10,696 nt of DNA, taken from positions 1 through 10,696 of the forward strand of contig JANXUW010000532.1 in NCBI GenBank assembly GCA_025351985.1, read 5' to 3'. The translations under genes and the position numbers were made by a program. Below the pieces are notes generated by a model. The model saw nothing but the letters and a program-made list of their open reading frames with translations, did not search any database and was not told the DNA's origin. This document shows positions 1-7,027 of the stretch, one piece after another. Source of the stretch: Pseudolysobacter sp. (GTDB lineage: Bacteria; Pseudomonadota; Gammaproteobacteria; Xanthomonadales; Rhodanobacteraceae). Position 1 is the stretch's first letter; every line of letters starts with the position of its first letter.

Positions 1-2361
1 TTCTCGGTGGCCACCGAGGGCAAGGCCTATCACTACGGCTCCATCGGATTGCCGGTCAAAGACTGGGGTCCGTGGCATCAGGAGGGCAACGGCGAAGACG
101 GCCAGCATCATCCGCTGAAGTCGCTCAAGCTGTCGGCCGAGAGCATGTTACGGCCGCATGTGGTGCTGGACATTCTTGGCAGCCTCACCCTGTTTGCCAC
201 GGACAAGAAGAAGCGCCGCAGCAAGGTCATCTGCCGTTATCAGCAATACGAGGCCGCCAACAGGATTGTCGAGCGGGTGCTGGCGGGTTACCCAAGGAAA
301 GGCCTGATCTGGCACTTTCAGGGCTCCGGCAAATCACTGTTGATGGTGTTTGCCGCGCAGAAGCTGCGTATGCACGCCGGGCTGAAGAATCCCACGGTGC
401 TGATCGTGGTGGACCGGATCGATCTGGACACCCAGATCACCGGCACCTTCACTGGGGCGGACATTCCCAACCTGGAAAAGGCCGACACCCGCGAAAAGCT
501 AAAGCAGCTGCTGGCGCAGGACGTGCGCAAGATCATCATCACTACGATCTTCAAGTTCGGCGAGGCCACCGGTTGTCTCAACGACCGCAGCAACATCATT
601 GTGCTGGTGGACGAAGCCCACCGCACGCAGGAAGGCGACCTGGGCCGCAAGATGCGCGAGGCACTCCCCAATGCGTTTCTGTTCGGCCTGACCGGCACAC
701 CGATCAACCGTGCCGACCGCAACACCTTCTACGCCTTTGGTGCGGACGAAGACCACAAGGGTTACATGAGCCGCTACGGCTTTGAGGAATCGATCCGCGA
801 CGGCGCCACGCTGAAGCTGCACTTCGAGCCGCGCCTGATCGACCTGCATATCGACAAGGTCGCCCTTGATGCCGCCTACAAGGATCTGACTGGCGGCCTG
901 TCGGATCTGGACAAGGACAACCTCGCCAAGACCGCGGCCAAGATGGCCGTACTGGTGAAGACGCCCGAGCGCGTGCGCAAGGTTTGCGAGGACATCGCCG
1001 AGCACTTCCAGACCAAGGTGGAACCCAACGGGTTCAAGGGCCAGGTCGTTACCTTCGATCGCGAGTCGTGCGTGTTGTTCAAGACCGAACTCGACAAGCT
1101 GCTGCCGCCGGAGGCCACCGACATCGTGATGTCGGTGCAGGCATCGGACAAGAAGGAGCACCCCGAGTACGCGGCCTACGACCGTTCGCGCGACGAGGAA
1201 GAACGGCTGCTGGTCCGCTTCCGTGATCCGGCTGACCCGCTTAAGCTGATTATCGTGACTGCCAAGCTACTGACTGGCTTCGACGCGCCGATTCTTCAGG
1301 CCCTGTACCTGGACAAGCCGCTGCGCGACCACACGCTGCTGCAAGCGATCTGCCGGGTGAACCGCACCTATTCCGAACAGAAGACACACGGATTGATCGT
1401 GGATTATCTCGGCATCTTCGATGACGTGGCGGCGGCGCTGGAGTTCGACGACGAGAGCGTCAGGCAAGTCGTCAGCAACATCCAGGAGCTGAAAGACAAA
1501 CTGCCCGAAGCAATGCAGAAATGCCTCGCCTTCTTTGCCGGATGTGACCGGGCCTTGCAGGGCTACGAGGGCCTGATCGCCGCGCAGCAGTGTCTGCCCA
1601 ACAACACCGTGCGCGACAACTTCGCCGCCGAATTCAGCGTGCTCAACAAGATCTGGGAGGCACTGTCACCCGACACGGTGCTGGGCCCGTTCGAGAAGGA
1701 CTACAAGTGGCTGTCGCAGGTGTACCAGTCGGTGCAGCCGTCCAGCGGACACGGCAAACTCATCTGGCACTCACTGGGCGCCAAGACGATTGAGTTGATC
1801 CATCAGAACGTGCACGTGGATGCAGTACGCGATGATCTGGACACCCTGGTGCTTGATGCGGACCTGTTGGAGGCGGTGCTTTCGAACCCTGACCCGAAGA
1901 AGGCCAGAGAGATCGAAATCAAGCTCAAGCGCCGGCTACGGGGACACGGTGGAAATCCAAAGTTCAAAGAACTTTCGGAGCGTCTTGATGCGTTGAAAGA
2001 AAGGTTTGAGTGCGGACAGATCAACAGCGTGGAATTCCTCAAGCAGTTGCTGGAGATCGCCAAGGAAACCTTGCAAGCCGAGAAGGACGTGTTCCCGGAA
2101 GAGGACGAGGATCGCGGCAAAGCGGCGCTTAGCGAACTGTTCAACGAGGTAAAGACGGCCGAGACACCCATCCTGGTGGAGCGAGTGGTGGCAGATATCG
2201 ACGAGATCGTGCGCCTCGTCCGCTTTCCGGGATGGCAGGGTACACAAGCAGGAGAGCGTGAGGTAAAAAAGGCACTGCGCAAGGCGCTCTTCAAGTACAA
2301 GCTTCACGCTGAAGATGAGCTGTTCGAGAAGGCGTTTGGCTATGTCCGGCAGTATTACTGA
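1..2361 (+). CDS. hsdR: Type I restriction enzyme R subunit (HsdR), 5'-truncated by window edge
   Basis: ATP-dependent translocase/endonuclease subunit of a type I restriction-modification complex; it pumps DNA past the HsdMS core and cuts unmodified DNA. The frame is open from base 1, so the true start and the N-terminal PD-(D/E)XK nuclease domain lie to the left; the GTG at 7 is not a convincing start. Superfamily 2 helicase motifs appear in order: Walker A GSGKS at 322-336 within a WHFQGSGKS context typical of HsdR, DEAH box at 610-621, LTGTP (motif III) at 688-702, the KLLTGFDAP segment near 1264-1290, and QAICRVNR (motif VI) at 1342-1365. A long, charged helical C-terminal region follows, ending AFGYVRQYY. 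The 786 visible codons fit an HsdR of about 1,000 residues lacking its N-terminus. hsdM and hsdS are not in the window and probably lie upstream. The gene ends close to the 3' end of a tRNA-Arg, consistent with an integrated island. Identity is confident; whether the system is intact cannot be seen. Confidence 0.95.
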   Translation, partial: FSVATEGKAYHYGSIGLPVKDWGPWHQEGNGEDGQHHPLKSLKLSAESMLRPHVVLDILGSLTLFATDKKKRRSKVICRYQQYEAANRIVERVLAGYPRKGLIWHFQGSGKSLLMVFAAQKLRMHAGLKNPTVLIVVDRIDLDTQITGTFTGADIPNLEKADTREKLKQLLAQDVRKIIITTIFKFGEATGCLNDRSNIIVLVDEAHRTQEGDLGRKMREALPNAFLFGLTGTPINRADRNTFYAFGADEDHKGYMSRYGFEESIRDGATLKLHFEPRLIDLHIDKVALDAAYKDLTGGLSDLDKDNLAKTAAKMAVLVKTPERVRKVCEDIAEHFQTKVEPNGFKGQVVTFDRESCVLFKTELDKLLPPEATDIVMSVQASDKKEHPEYAAYDRSRDEEERLLVRFRDPADPLKLIIVTAKLLTGFDAPILQALYLDKPLRDHTLLQAICRVNRTYSEQKTHGLIVDYLGIFDDVAAALEFDDESVRQVVSNIQELKDKLPEAMQKCLAFFAGCDRALQGYEGLIAAQQCLPNNTVRDNFAAEFSVLNKIWEALSPDTVLGPFEKDYKWLSQVYQSVQPSSGHGKLIWHSLGAKTIELIHQNVHVDAVRDDLDTLVLDADLLEAVLSNPDPKKAREIEIKLKRRLRGHGGNPKFKELSERLDALKERFECGQINSVEFLKQLLEIAKETLQAEKDVFPEEDEDRGKAALSELFNEVKTAETPILVERVVADIDEIVRLVRFPGWQGTQAGEREVKKALRKALFKYKLHAEDELFEKAFGYVRQYY

Positions 2362-2568
2362 GCTGAAATATCGACGTCGGGGTCGAAAGCGTTGCCGCCA
2401 CGCTGATTGCCCAAATTCGTCGAAAGGCATGCGAATCGAGCTGTAAGAAATAAGAAAATTGATGCGCGAGCTTGGTTTGCAAATCAGGCACAGAGCCTTT
2501 ACTCATTTCCGTGATGCCGCGGTACCCGTAAGGCACAAGCTAAGGCACAGATAAGGCACAGAGGCTTA
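2362..2568. other. Intergenic stretch between hsdR and tRNA-Arg with short direct repeats
   Basis: No convincing gene. The stretch holds three near-tandem copies of TAAGGCACA at 2529-2537, 2541-2549 and 2552-2560, and a related AGGCACAGA at 2486-2494. A GCCTTTACTC decamer at 2495-2504 recurs inverted on the far side of the tRNA. The placement, immediately outside a tRNA 3' end, is where integrase arm sites or recombination scars are found in tRNA-targeted islands. That reading is inference, since no integrase gene is visible. Confidence 0.5.
2529..2560. repeat. Three near-tandem TAAGGCACA repeats
   Basis: Exact nonamers at 2529-2537, 2541-2549 and 2552-2560 with start-to-start spacing of 12 and 11 bp, close to one helical turn. 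Helical phasing of identical short sites suggests protein binding, for example integrase arm-type sites beside the tRNA attachment position, but no function is shown. A degenerate fourth copy (AGGCACAGA) is at 2486-2494. Confidence 0.6.
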
Positions 2569-2645
2569 TGGCGCGCCCGGAGGGAGTCGAACCCCCGACC
2601 ACCGCCTTCGGAGGGCGGTACTCTATCCAGCTGAGCTACGGGCGC
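2569..2645 (-). tRNA. tRNA-Arg, anticodon CCG
   Basis: The reverse complement folds as a complete 77-nt cloverleaf. The acceptor stem GCGCCCG/CGGGCGC is followed by discriminator G and an encoded CCA (ending at 2569). The D arm is GCTC/GAGT, the anticodon stem CCGCC/GGCGG, and the loop CTCCGAA gives anticodon CCG (plus-strand positions 2609-2611), decoding CGG. The variable loop is TGGTC and the T arm GGGGG-TTCGACT-CCCTC. The 3' end faces hsdR, so an element integrated into the tRNA 3' end would lie to the left. An AT-rich stretch (TTTAAATAC) directly precedes the 5' end, but no clear -35 is seen. The partial copy at 2734-2775 shares a 22-bp identical block with it. Confidence 0.97.
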
Positions 2646-2733
2646 GTATTTAAAGCACTTTTTTGCGGTGGACCACGAGGTTTGAGTAAAGGCCTCGTGC
2701 CGAGAAAACGAGTATATCTCAAGCGCGAGTAAA

Positions 2734-2775
2734 GGCTTCGGAAGCCACTACTCTATCCAGCTGAGCTACGAGCGC
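2734..2775 (-). pseudogene. 5'-half tRNA-Arg remnant
   Basis: On the minus strand this copies the first half of the intact neighbour: an acceptor 5' strand GCGCTCG (one change), an identical D arm, and an anticodon loop TTCCGAA still presenting CCG. The block at 2749-2770 is identical to 2619-2640. The anticodon stem keeps only three good pairs (GGC/GCC). After it the sequence becomes unrelated, with no T arm and no 3' acceptor strand, so it cannot form a tRNA. It is most simply the stump of an original tRNA-Arg broken at the anticodon stem, with the functional copy now 130 bp further downstream. A tandem duplication followed by deletion would look the same. Confidence 0.8.
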
Positions 2776-2833
2776 GTGGCGCGCATGATAACGTCCGCGG
2801 GCGAAGGCTTCCAGTAAAACCATAGCGCTGCGC

Positions 2834-2862
2834 TTCCTAGCTGCGCGCAGGCTCGCTATAAT
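2834..2862 (+). promoter_or_regulatory. Probable sigma70 promoter of the cytochrome c gene
   Basis: A perfect -10 hexamer TATAAT lies at 2857-2862. At 17-bp spacing the -35 position is TTCCTA (2834-2839), a weak match. The predicted start near 2869 leaves a leader of about 55 nt before the GTG start codon. Confidence 0.6.
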
Positions 2863-2924
2863 CAGCAGTCTTTGTGTGCAATGAATGGCCGACCCGGCCC
2901 CGATGCAACAGCCAAGGTATCTCC

Positions 2925-3455
2925 GTGAGCAACCCCGTAAGCAAGACCGACCTGCAATTCCTCAAGCATTTCTCAATGATCATCGGCTTTCTCGTGCTGG
3001 TCACCGCCGCACTGATGGCGGTGGCGGCGTATCTCTACACCTTGCATCCGCCGCCGCAGAATCCGCTGCACGCGCAGCAGGTGGAATCGCGCATCACACC
3101 GATCGGCGACGCTTACGCCGGCGATACCGGTCGCGCCGCGAAACTCGCCGCCGAGCAGGCCGCGCAGAAAGCCGCTGCGGCACAAGTGGCGTACGGCGGT
3201 ACGACCGATGGCAAGACCATCTTCGGCAACCTGTGCCACAGCTGCCACGAAACCGGTGTCGCCGGCGCTCCGATGTTGACCGACAAGGCCAACTGGGCGC
3301 CGCGTGTGGCGCAGGGTCTCGATACCTTGGTCTCGCATGCGATCAACGGTTACAACGGCAAGGCCGGTGCGATGCCTGCGCGCGGTGGCAATCCGTCGTT
3401 GAACGATGCGCAGGTGAAAGCTACCGTCGAGTGGATGTTGACCCAGGTCAAATGA
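2925..3455 (+). CDS. Membrane-anchored cytochrome c5-family protein
   Basis: Monohaem electron carrier, probably tethered to the periplasmic face of the inner membrane. In the 176-residue product, residues 15-38 form an uncleaved-looking transmembrane anchor. An alanine-rich linker (about 65-88) follows, then a C-terminal c-type domain with the haem attachment motif C104-H-S-C107-H108; M150 in GAMPARGG is the likely sixth ligand. The domain resembles cytochrome c5 (short class I, ending in VEWMLTQVK). The GTG at 2925 is chosen because AAGG (2914-2917) sits 7 nt upstream and translation then begins just before the membrane segment. The same frame is open to 2874 but lacks a ribosome site there. 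The gene has its own promoter and a hairpin terminator and converges on acpH. The electron-transfer partner is not evident from context. Confidence 0.9.
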   Translation: MSNPVSKTDLQFLKHFSMIIGFLVLVTAALMAVAAYLYTLHPPPQNPLHAQQVESRITPIGDAYAGDTGRAAKLAAEQAAQKAAAAQVAYGGTTDGKTIFGNLCHSCHETGVAGAPMLTDKANWAPRVAQGLDTLVSHAINGYNGKAGAMPARGGNPSLNDAQVKATVEWMLTQVK

Positions 3456-3492
3456 CACGCTCGGCCGCGATCTGAATTGCTATCGACAACTG

Positions 3493-3519
3493 CGCCGCCT
3501 TCGGGCGGCGTAGTTATTT
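3493..3519 (+). terminator. Hairpin terminator after the cytochrome c gene
   Basis: A 7-bp GC stem CGCCGCC/GGCGGCG (3493-3499 and 3504-3510) closes a TTCG tetraloop and is followed by TAGTTATTTC, a moderately T-rich tail. It lies between two convergent genes. The opposite strand lacks a good U tract, so it mainly serves the plus-strand cytochrome gene. Confidence 0.75.
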
Positions 3520-4133
3520 CAGGACTGCGGATTCGCCGATTCTAGTTGCAACAGACGCACTCGCTCGCCCGCGGCGAACTGCATCAGGATCGGAAAAAAT
3601 ACGGCGAACAATTCGCTCAGCGGCGTGGCGAGGGCAAACAGCGGCGCGGCACTTTCAGCGAGCGGATTGGCATGCTTCAGCCGATATCCGATACCGCGCA
3701 GCACATCGACGATCACTTGCGGATCGGCGTACGCGGCGAATCCATCATGCGTATCGATGTAGCGAACAAAGCGCCGCATCGGCAACGGCATCTGCGCTTG
3801 CGACTCGCGCAACAGTGACATCATCCGCGCCGAAAATGTTGCAAGCGGCTGATCGCTGTAACGCGAAAAATCGCGCGCCAGCAGATGATCGAAATACACG
3901 TCGAGCAGGATGCCGGCATAACGCCGCTGCGGCGGCACGAACAACGCGCGCGCTTTGACCAGCAGCGCATGCGCATCGGTAAATGTATCGATATGCCGAT
4001 GCAGCATCACACCCGCGCGCAAGCCCGGCGACCATGCTGCGTCCGGCGCGCCGCGCCAGAAATCTCCGAGCACGCCACCGAGTTGCAGCTGCGGATCGGG
4101 GCCGGCCAGTAGCGTGTGAGCGAGATAATTCAT
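3519..4133 (-). CDS. acpH: Acyl carrier protein phosphodiesterase (AcpH)
   Basis: Cytosolic hydrolase that removes the 4'-phosphopantetheine arm from holo-acyl carrier protein, giving apo-ACP. The 204-residue product matches the family in length (E. coli AcpH is about 193 residues) and in its motifs: MNYLAH at the N-terminus, GxxLGDFxRG at about 20-28 (D24), LHRHIDxFTD at 44-53 and LDVYFDHLLARDF at 77-89. These His/Asp clusters are typical of the family's metal-binding, HD-like fold. The ATG at 4133 gives the canonical N-terminus; no clear Shine-Dalgarno precedes it. The gene is divergent from the alpha/beta hydrolase with only 56 bp between starts, and convergent with the cytochrome gene. 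It is probably a single-gene transcript. Confidence 0.92.
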   Translation of the reverse strand: MNYLAHTLLAGPDPQLQLGGVLGDFWRGAPDAAWSPGLRAGVMLHRHIDTFTDAHALLVKARALFVPPQRRYAGILLDVYFDHLLARDFSRYSDQPLATFSARMMSLLRESQAQMPLPMRRFVRYIDTHDGFAAYADPQVIVDVLRGIGYRLKHANPLAESAAPLFALATPLSELFAVFFPILMQFAAGERVRLLQLESANPQS

Positions 4134-4174
4134 GTTCGGAATCGCGATCGGTGCGCGGGAAGTGTCGGCCCGGT

Positions 4175-4180
4175 TATTAT
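4175..4180 (+). promoter_or_regulatory. Possible -10 element for the hydrolase-zapE pair
   Basis: TATTAT lies 9 bp before the ATG at 4190. There is no convincing -35 at the usual distance (TGCGCG at 4152-4157). If used, transcription would start at about the start codon, giving a nearly leaderless mRNA. Confidence 0.3.
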
Positions 4181-4189
4181 GCGCGGTCT

Positions 4190-4888
4190 ATGAATATCCC
4201 ATCGAACCCGCTTCCCATGGATTTCCCCGCCACCGCCAGCACCTTGCTGCTGCCCGGGCCAGCCGGTCTGATCGAAATCGCCACCGACATGTCACCCCCG
4301 GAACTCGCGCGCGCCGGCACCGCGCTGATCTGCCATCCACATCCGCTGCAAGGCGGCACGATGCACAACAAGGTCGTGACGACGCTGGAAAAAACCCTGC
4401 GCGAACTCGGCTTGGCGACCGTGCGATTCAATTTTCGCGGCGTCGGCGCATCCACCGGCGAGTTCGATAACGGCATCGGCGAAAGCGATGACGTGCATGC
4501 GATCGCTGCGTGGATTCGCCAGGTGCATGCGGGCGATGCGCTATGGCTCGCGGGGTTTTCGTTCGGCAGTTATGTCGCTTTGCGCACCGCGGCGGCACTC
4601 GATGTCGCGCAGCTGATAACTGTGGCGCCGCCGGCCGGGCGCTGGGATTTTGCCGCGATCACGTTGCCGGAATGTGCGTGGCTGGTGATCCAGGGCGAGG
4701 CGGACGAAGTCGTCGATCCGAACGCGGTGTTCGCGTGGCTCGCATCGTTGCCATCGCCTCCGACTCTTGTGCGCATGCCCGAGACAGGACATTTTTTCCA
4801 TCGCCGCCTGCTCGATCTGCGCACCGCGATCCAGCAGGGCGTGCACGCGCCACTGCCGCCACTGCGTTCTGCCGGCACGGCCGTTTAG
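4190..4888 (+). CDS. Alpha/beta-fold hydrolase, COG2945-like
   Basis: Predicted cytosolic serine hydrolase of unknown substrate, 232 residues. The family hallmark HPHPLQGGTMHNKVV is at 49-63, followed by RFNFRGVGxSTG at 79-90. The nucleophile elbow is G-F-S124-F-G, the likely acid is D172 or D176 in GEADEVVD, and the catalytic His is H201 in TGHFFH. Together these complete a Ser-Asp-His triad. The ATG at 4190 follows a possible -10 directly and has no ribosome site; an in-frame ATG at 4217 is the alternative. It is followed after 10 bp by zapE on the same strand, so the two are likely co-transcribed. The family is widespread and poorly characterised, so no specific reaction is proposed. Confidence 0.88.
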   Translation: MNIPSNPLPMDFPATASTLLLPGPAGLIEIATDMSPPELARAGTALICHPHPLQGGTMHNKVVTTLEKTLRELGLATVRFNFRGVGASTGEFDNGIGESDDVHAIAAWIRQVHAGDALWLAGFSFGSYVALRTAAALDVAQLITVAPPAGRWDFAAITLPECAWLVIQGEADEVVDPNAVFAWLASLPSPPTLVRMPETGHFFHRRLLDLRTAIQQGVHAPLPPLRSAGTAV

Positions 4889-4898
4889 CCGTCCAGAC

Positions 4899-6035
4899 AT
4901 GAGATTGGATCCAGCAAAAAAAACTTCGCCAGCATCCGGCGAATCGAGCGATGCACCGAGCGCGGTCTATCAACGCGGCGTTGCAGAAAAACGTTGGGAC
5001 GACGATCCGGCGCAGCGCGAAATCCTCGCACATTTCGATCGTATTCGGCGCGAACTGATCGCGCGCAGCCAAGCCGGCTGGCTGCAGAAACTTGGCGCGC
5101 GCCTCGGTCGCGACACGCCGGTGCGCGGCCTGTATCTGTGGGGCAGCGTGGGGCGCGGCAAGACATTCCTGATGGATCTGTTTTACGACAGCGTGCCGGG
5201 CGAGCAGAAATTGCGCCTGCATTTCCATCGCTTCATGGCGCGTGTGCAGGATGAATTGCGCCAGCTCGAAGGTCGCCAGGATCCGCTCAAGGATGTCGCC
5301 GCACATTTCGCGTCACAAGCCCGCGTGCTGTGTCTCGACGAATTTTTCGTCAGCGATATCGCCGATGCGATGATCCTCGGTGGCCTGCTGCGATATCTGT
5401 TTGCCGATGGCGTGACCGTGGTCACGACCTCGAATATTCTGCCCGCACAGTTGTACAAGGAAGGCCTGCAGCGCGAACGTTTTCTGCCCGCGATAAAGTT
5501 GATCGAGCAGAACTGCGAAATCGTGCAAACCTTGTCGCCAAACGATTATCGACTGCGTGTGCTGAATCAGGCGCGGGTGTACTACACGCCGCTGAGTGCG
5601 GATGCCGAACGCGCGCTGGCGTTGTGTTTCACGCGGCTCGCCACCGGCGCGCGCAAAGCCGATCACGGGATCACGATTCACGATCGCAGCATCCCGATCC
5701 GGCAACTGGCCGACGAAGTGATCTGGTTCGAGTTCGATGCATTGTGCGACGGTCCGCGTTCGGTCGCCGACTACATCGAGATTGCGCGGAGTTTCCACAG
5801 CGTGCTGATTTCCGGCGTGCCGCAATTCACTCCGATGACGGAAAATCAGGCGCGCCGTTTTGTCGATCTGGTCGACGAATTCTACGACCGCAACGTCAAG
5901 CTGATACTTTCCGCCAGCGTGCCCGTGATCGACCTCTACGAAGGCCAGCGCCTGCGCGCCGAATTCGCGCGCACCGAAAGCCGCCTGATCGAAATGCAAT
6001 CGCAGGATTATCTCGCGCGCGAACACCGCGGTTGA
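4899..6035 (+). CDS. zapE: Cell division ATPase ZapE (AFG1 family)
   Basis: P-loop ATPase that in E. coli associates with the FtsZ ring and affects its stability; eukaryotic relatives are the mitochondrial AFG1/LACE1 proteins. The 378-residue product carries Walker A GSVGRGKT at 82-89, preceded by the family's RGLYLWG segment, and Walker B LCLDEF at 144-149. The sensor-like TTSN is at 176-179 and is followed by LPAQLYKEGLQRERFLPAI, a ZapE signature. The C-terminal ARTESRLIEMQSQDYL is also typical. The ATG at 4899 lies 10 bp after the hydrolase stop with no clear Shine-Dalgarno, so translation may be coupled. It is followed by an AT-richer accessory block on the opposite strand. Confidence 0.95.
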   Translation: MRLDPAKKTSPASGESSDAPSAVYQRGVAEKRWDDDPAQREILAHFDRIRRELIARSQAGWLQKLGARLGRDTPVRGLYLWGSVGRGKTFLMDLFYDSVPGEQKLRLHFHRFMARVQDELRQLEGRQDPLKDVAAHFASQARVLCLDEFFVSDIADAMILGGLLRYLFADGVTVVTTSNILPAQLYKEGLQRERFLPAIKLIEQNCEIVQTLSPNDYRLRVLNQARVYYTPLSADAERALALCFTRLATGARKADHGITIHDRSIPIRQLADEVIWFEFDALCDGPRSVADYIEIARSFHSVLISGVPQFTPMTENQARRFVDLVDEFYDRNVKLILSASVPVIDLYEGQRLRAEFARTESRLIEMQSQDYLAREHRG

Positions 6036-6206
6036 GTTTCGCTTCAACGGACTTCCGAAGGCACATTGTTGGCGTTGCCAATTCTTATGCCAAAACTCTG
6101 GTGGTTCGCCTCGGAATTCGAAAGCTATTCCAGCGCGACGAGTACCTGTCCGCGCTCAAACGAGCATTCTCCGCCAAAAGCAGAAGTCGCATTAAACACA
6201 TATTCC
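6036..6206. other. Junction between zapE and the accessory operon
   Basis: This is the convergent 3'-3' space between zapE and the minus-strand operon and the likely left boundary of the accessory block. No strong terminator, tRNA or flanking direct repeat is recognisable. One minus-strand frame stays open from 6313 to 6125 but is not accepted as a gene. Confidence 0.4.
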
Positions 6207-7019
6207 CTATCGATCTGGTTCGGGCTGAACAAAAGAAACAGGCGCCCCTCCGTAACTGCGGTGGTCGACGCGCCATGATTTCGCACTAAGTGCCAATGCG
6301 TGAGGAAACTCATCTTCTGAAATTTCGTCGCAAGAAAGTAGGTTGATGCGTTCCCAGTTTCCCGTCACTTTGTCGCAAAACGCGTTTTTGAATATCTCGG
6401 AGAGCTCATGGGCAAAGGCTTTAGCCTCGTCATCATCTGTACTCCGAGGATATACGACATATATCGCGAGTTCGTAGGGATCATCGCTATCGCTCCGTTC
6501 GATCATTTGATTGTCATCAAGATCGAAATAGAGCGCTCGTATTCCATGACCGTGCTTATCAGACAGACGATCGATTTTCTCCTGGACTTTTCCACGCATA
6601 CACTCCTCGAATGCGTTTGGAAACGCGGATCGCCCGTAGCGACCAGCTAGCCATCGTTGGAACACTCTCAAACTAGTTCGATCCAACTGATGTGAGTATT
6701 TCTCGGCTTCGCTTAGAAATTTTGGCTTTGTCAATGAATCGCGAGTACGAATGTCGAATTCCACGCTTACGGGGTCATTCCCGTCGATATAAATAGTTGC
6801 GTGCAAGCGCCGAGGGTTCTTGCCCAGAGTCAGACTTCCTTCTTGTGCCCTTACTAAAGACCCCTGTAAAATTTCTACTATCGGCTCGACATCATCTTCC
6901 GCACAAATATCGCAATCGTGAGAGGCAATGACGCCAAGCAGTGCGAGCCGCCCTTCCTTAGCAGGGATTGTGAAAATATCCCCTTGTCGCCAAGTGACAT
7001 TTCTATTCTCGCTTGGCAT
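6207..7019 (-). CDS. Uncharacterised protein with S-H-D-C-D motif, third gene of the cassette
   Basis: Soluble 270-residue protein with no signal peptide or membrane segment. The N-terminal part reads WRQGDIF (10-16) and then a beta-strand running into IASHDCDIC (31-39). The His-Asp-Cys-Asp cluster in a hydrophobic setting could bind metal or be catalytic, but that is inference. The middle holds RWLAGRYGR (122-130) and a long charged helical stretch; the C-terminus has AKSWRVDHRS (246-255). The ATG at 7019 has AGGG about 6 nt upstream and lies 8 bp after the HTH gene's stop, so the two are co-transcribed and probably coupled. I do not recognise a named family with confidence. As the last gene of a regulator-containing cassette it may be the effector, unproven. 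Codon use is less GC-biased than in zapE or nrdA, suggesting transfer. Confidence 0.8.
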   Translation of the reverse strand: MPSENRNVTWRQGDIFTIPAKEGRLALLGVIASHDCDICAEDDVEPIVEILQGSLVRAQEGSLTLGKNPRRLHATIYIDGNDPVSVEFDIRTRDSLTKPKFLSEAEKYSHQLDRTSLRVFQRWLAGRYGRSAFPNAFEECMRGKVQEKIDRLSDKHGHGIRALYFDLDDNQMIERSDSDDPYELAIYVVYPRSTDDDEAKAFAHELSEIFKNAFCDKVTGNWERINLLSCDEISEDEFPHALALSAKSWRVDHRSYGGAPVSFVQPEPDR

Positions 7020-7027
7020 CCGCGCCC

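Noticed and set aside
2291..2536. 81-codon minus-strand frame between tRNA and hsdR
   Set aside because: It overlaps the hsdR 3' end antisense, has no recognisable domain or ribosome site, and starts inside the short repeats.
2734..2775. Second functional tRNA-Arg gene
   Set aside because: No T arm or 3' acceptor strand follows; only three anticodon-stem pairs remain.
2569..2784. TGGCGCGC octamer at 2569-2576 and 2777-2784 as an attachment-site duplication
   Set aside because: It is only 8 bp of pure GC-type sequence apart from the first base; too short to distinguish from chance in this composition.
2874..2924. Longer cytochrome c start (GTG at 2874)
   Set aside because: It would start only about 5 nt after the predicted transcript start and adds a cysteine-containing tail without a ribosome site. 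GTG 2925 has AAGG at proper spacing and leads straight into the membrane anchor.
5313..6047. 244-codon minus-strand open frame
   Set aside because: It is antisense to zapE and shows no family-like motif or ribosome site; the plus-strand frame is unambiguous.
6036..6060. Terminator hairpin after zapE
   Set aside because: Only a 5-bp imperfect stem GTTGA/TCAAC with no T tract follows the stop codon.
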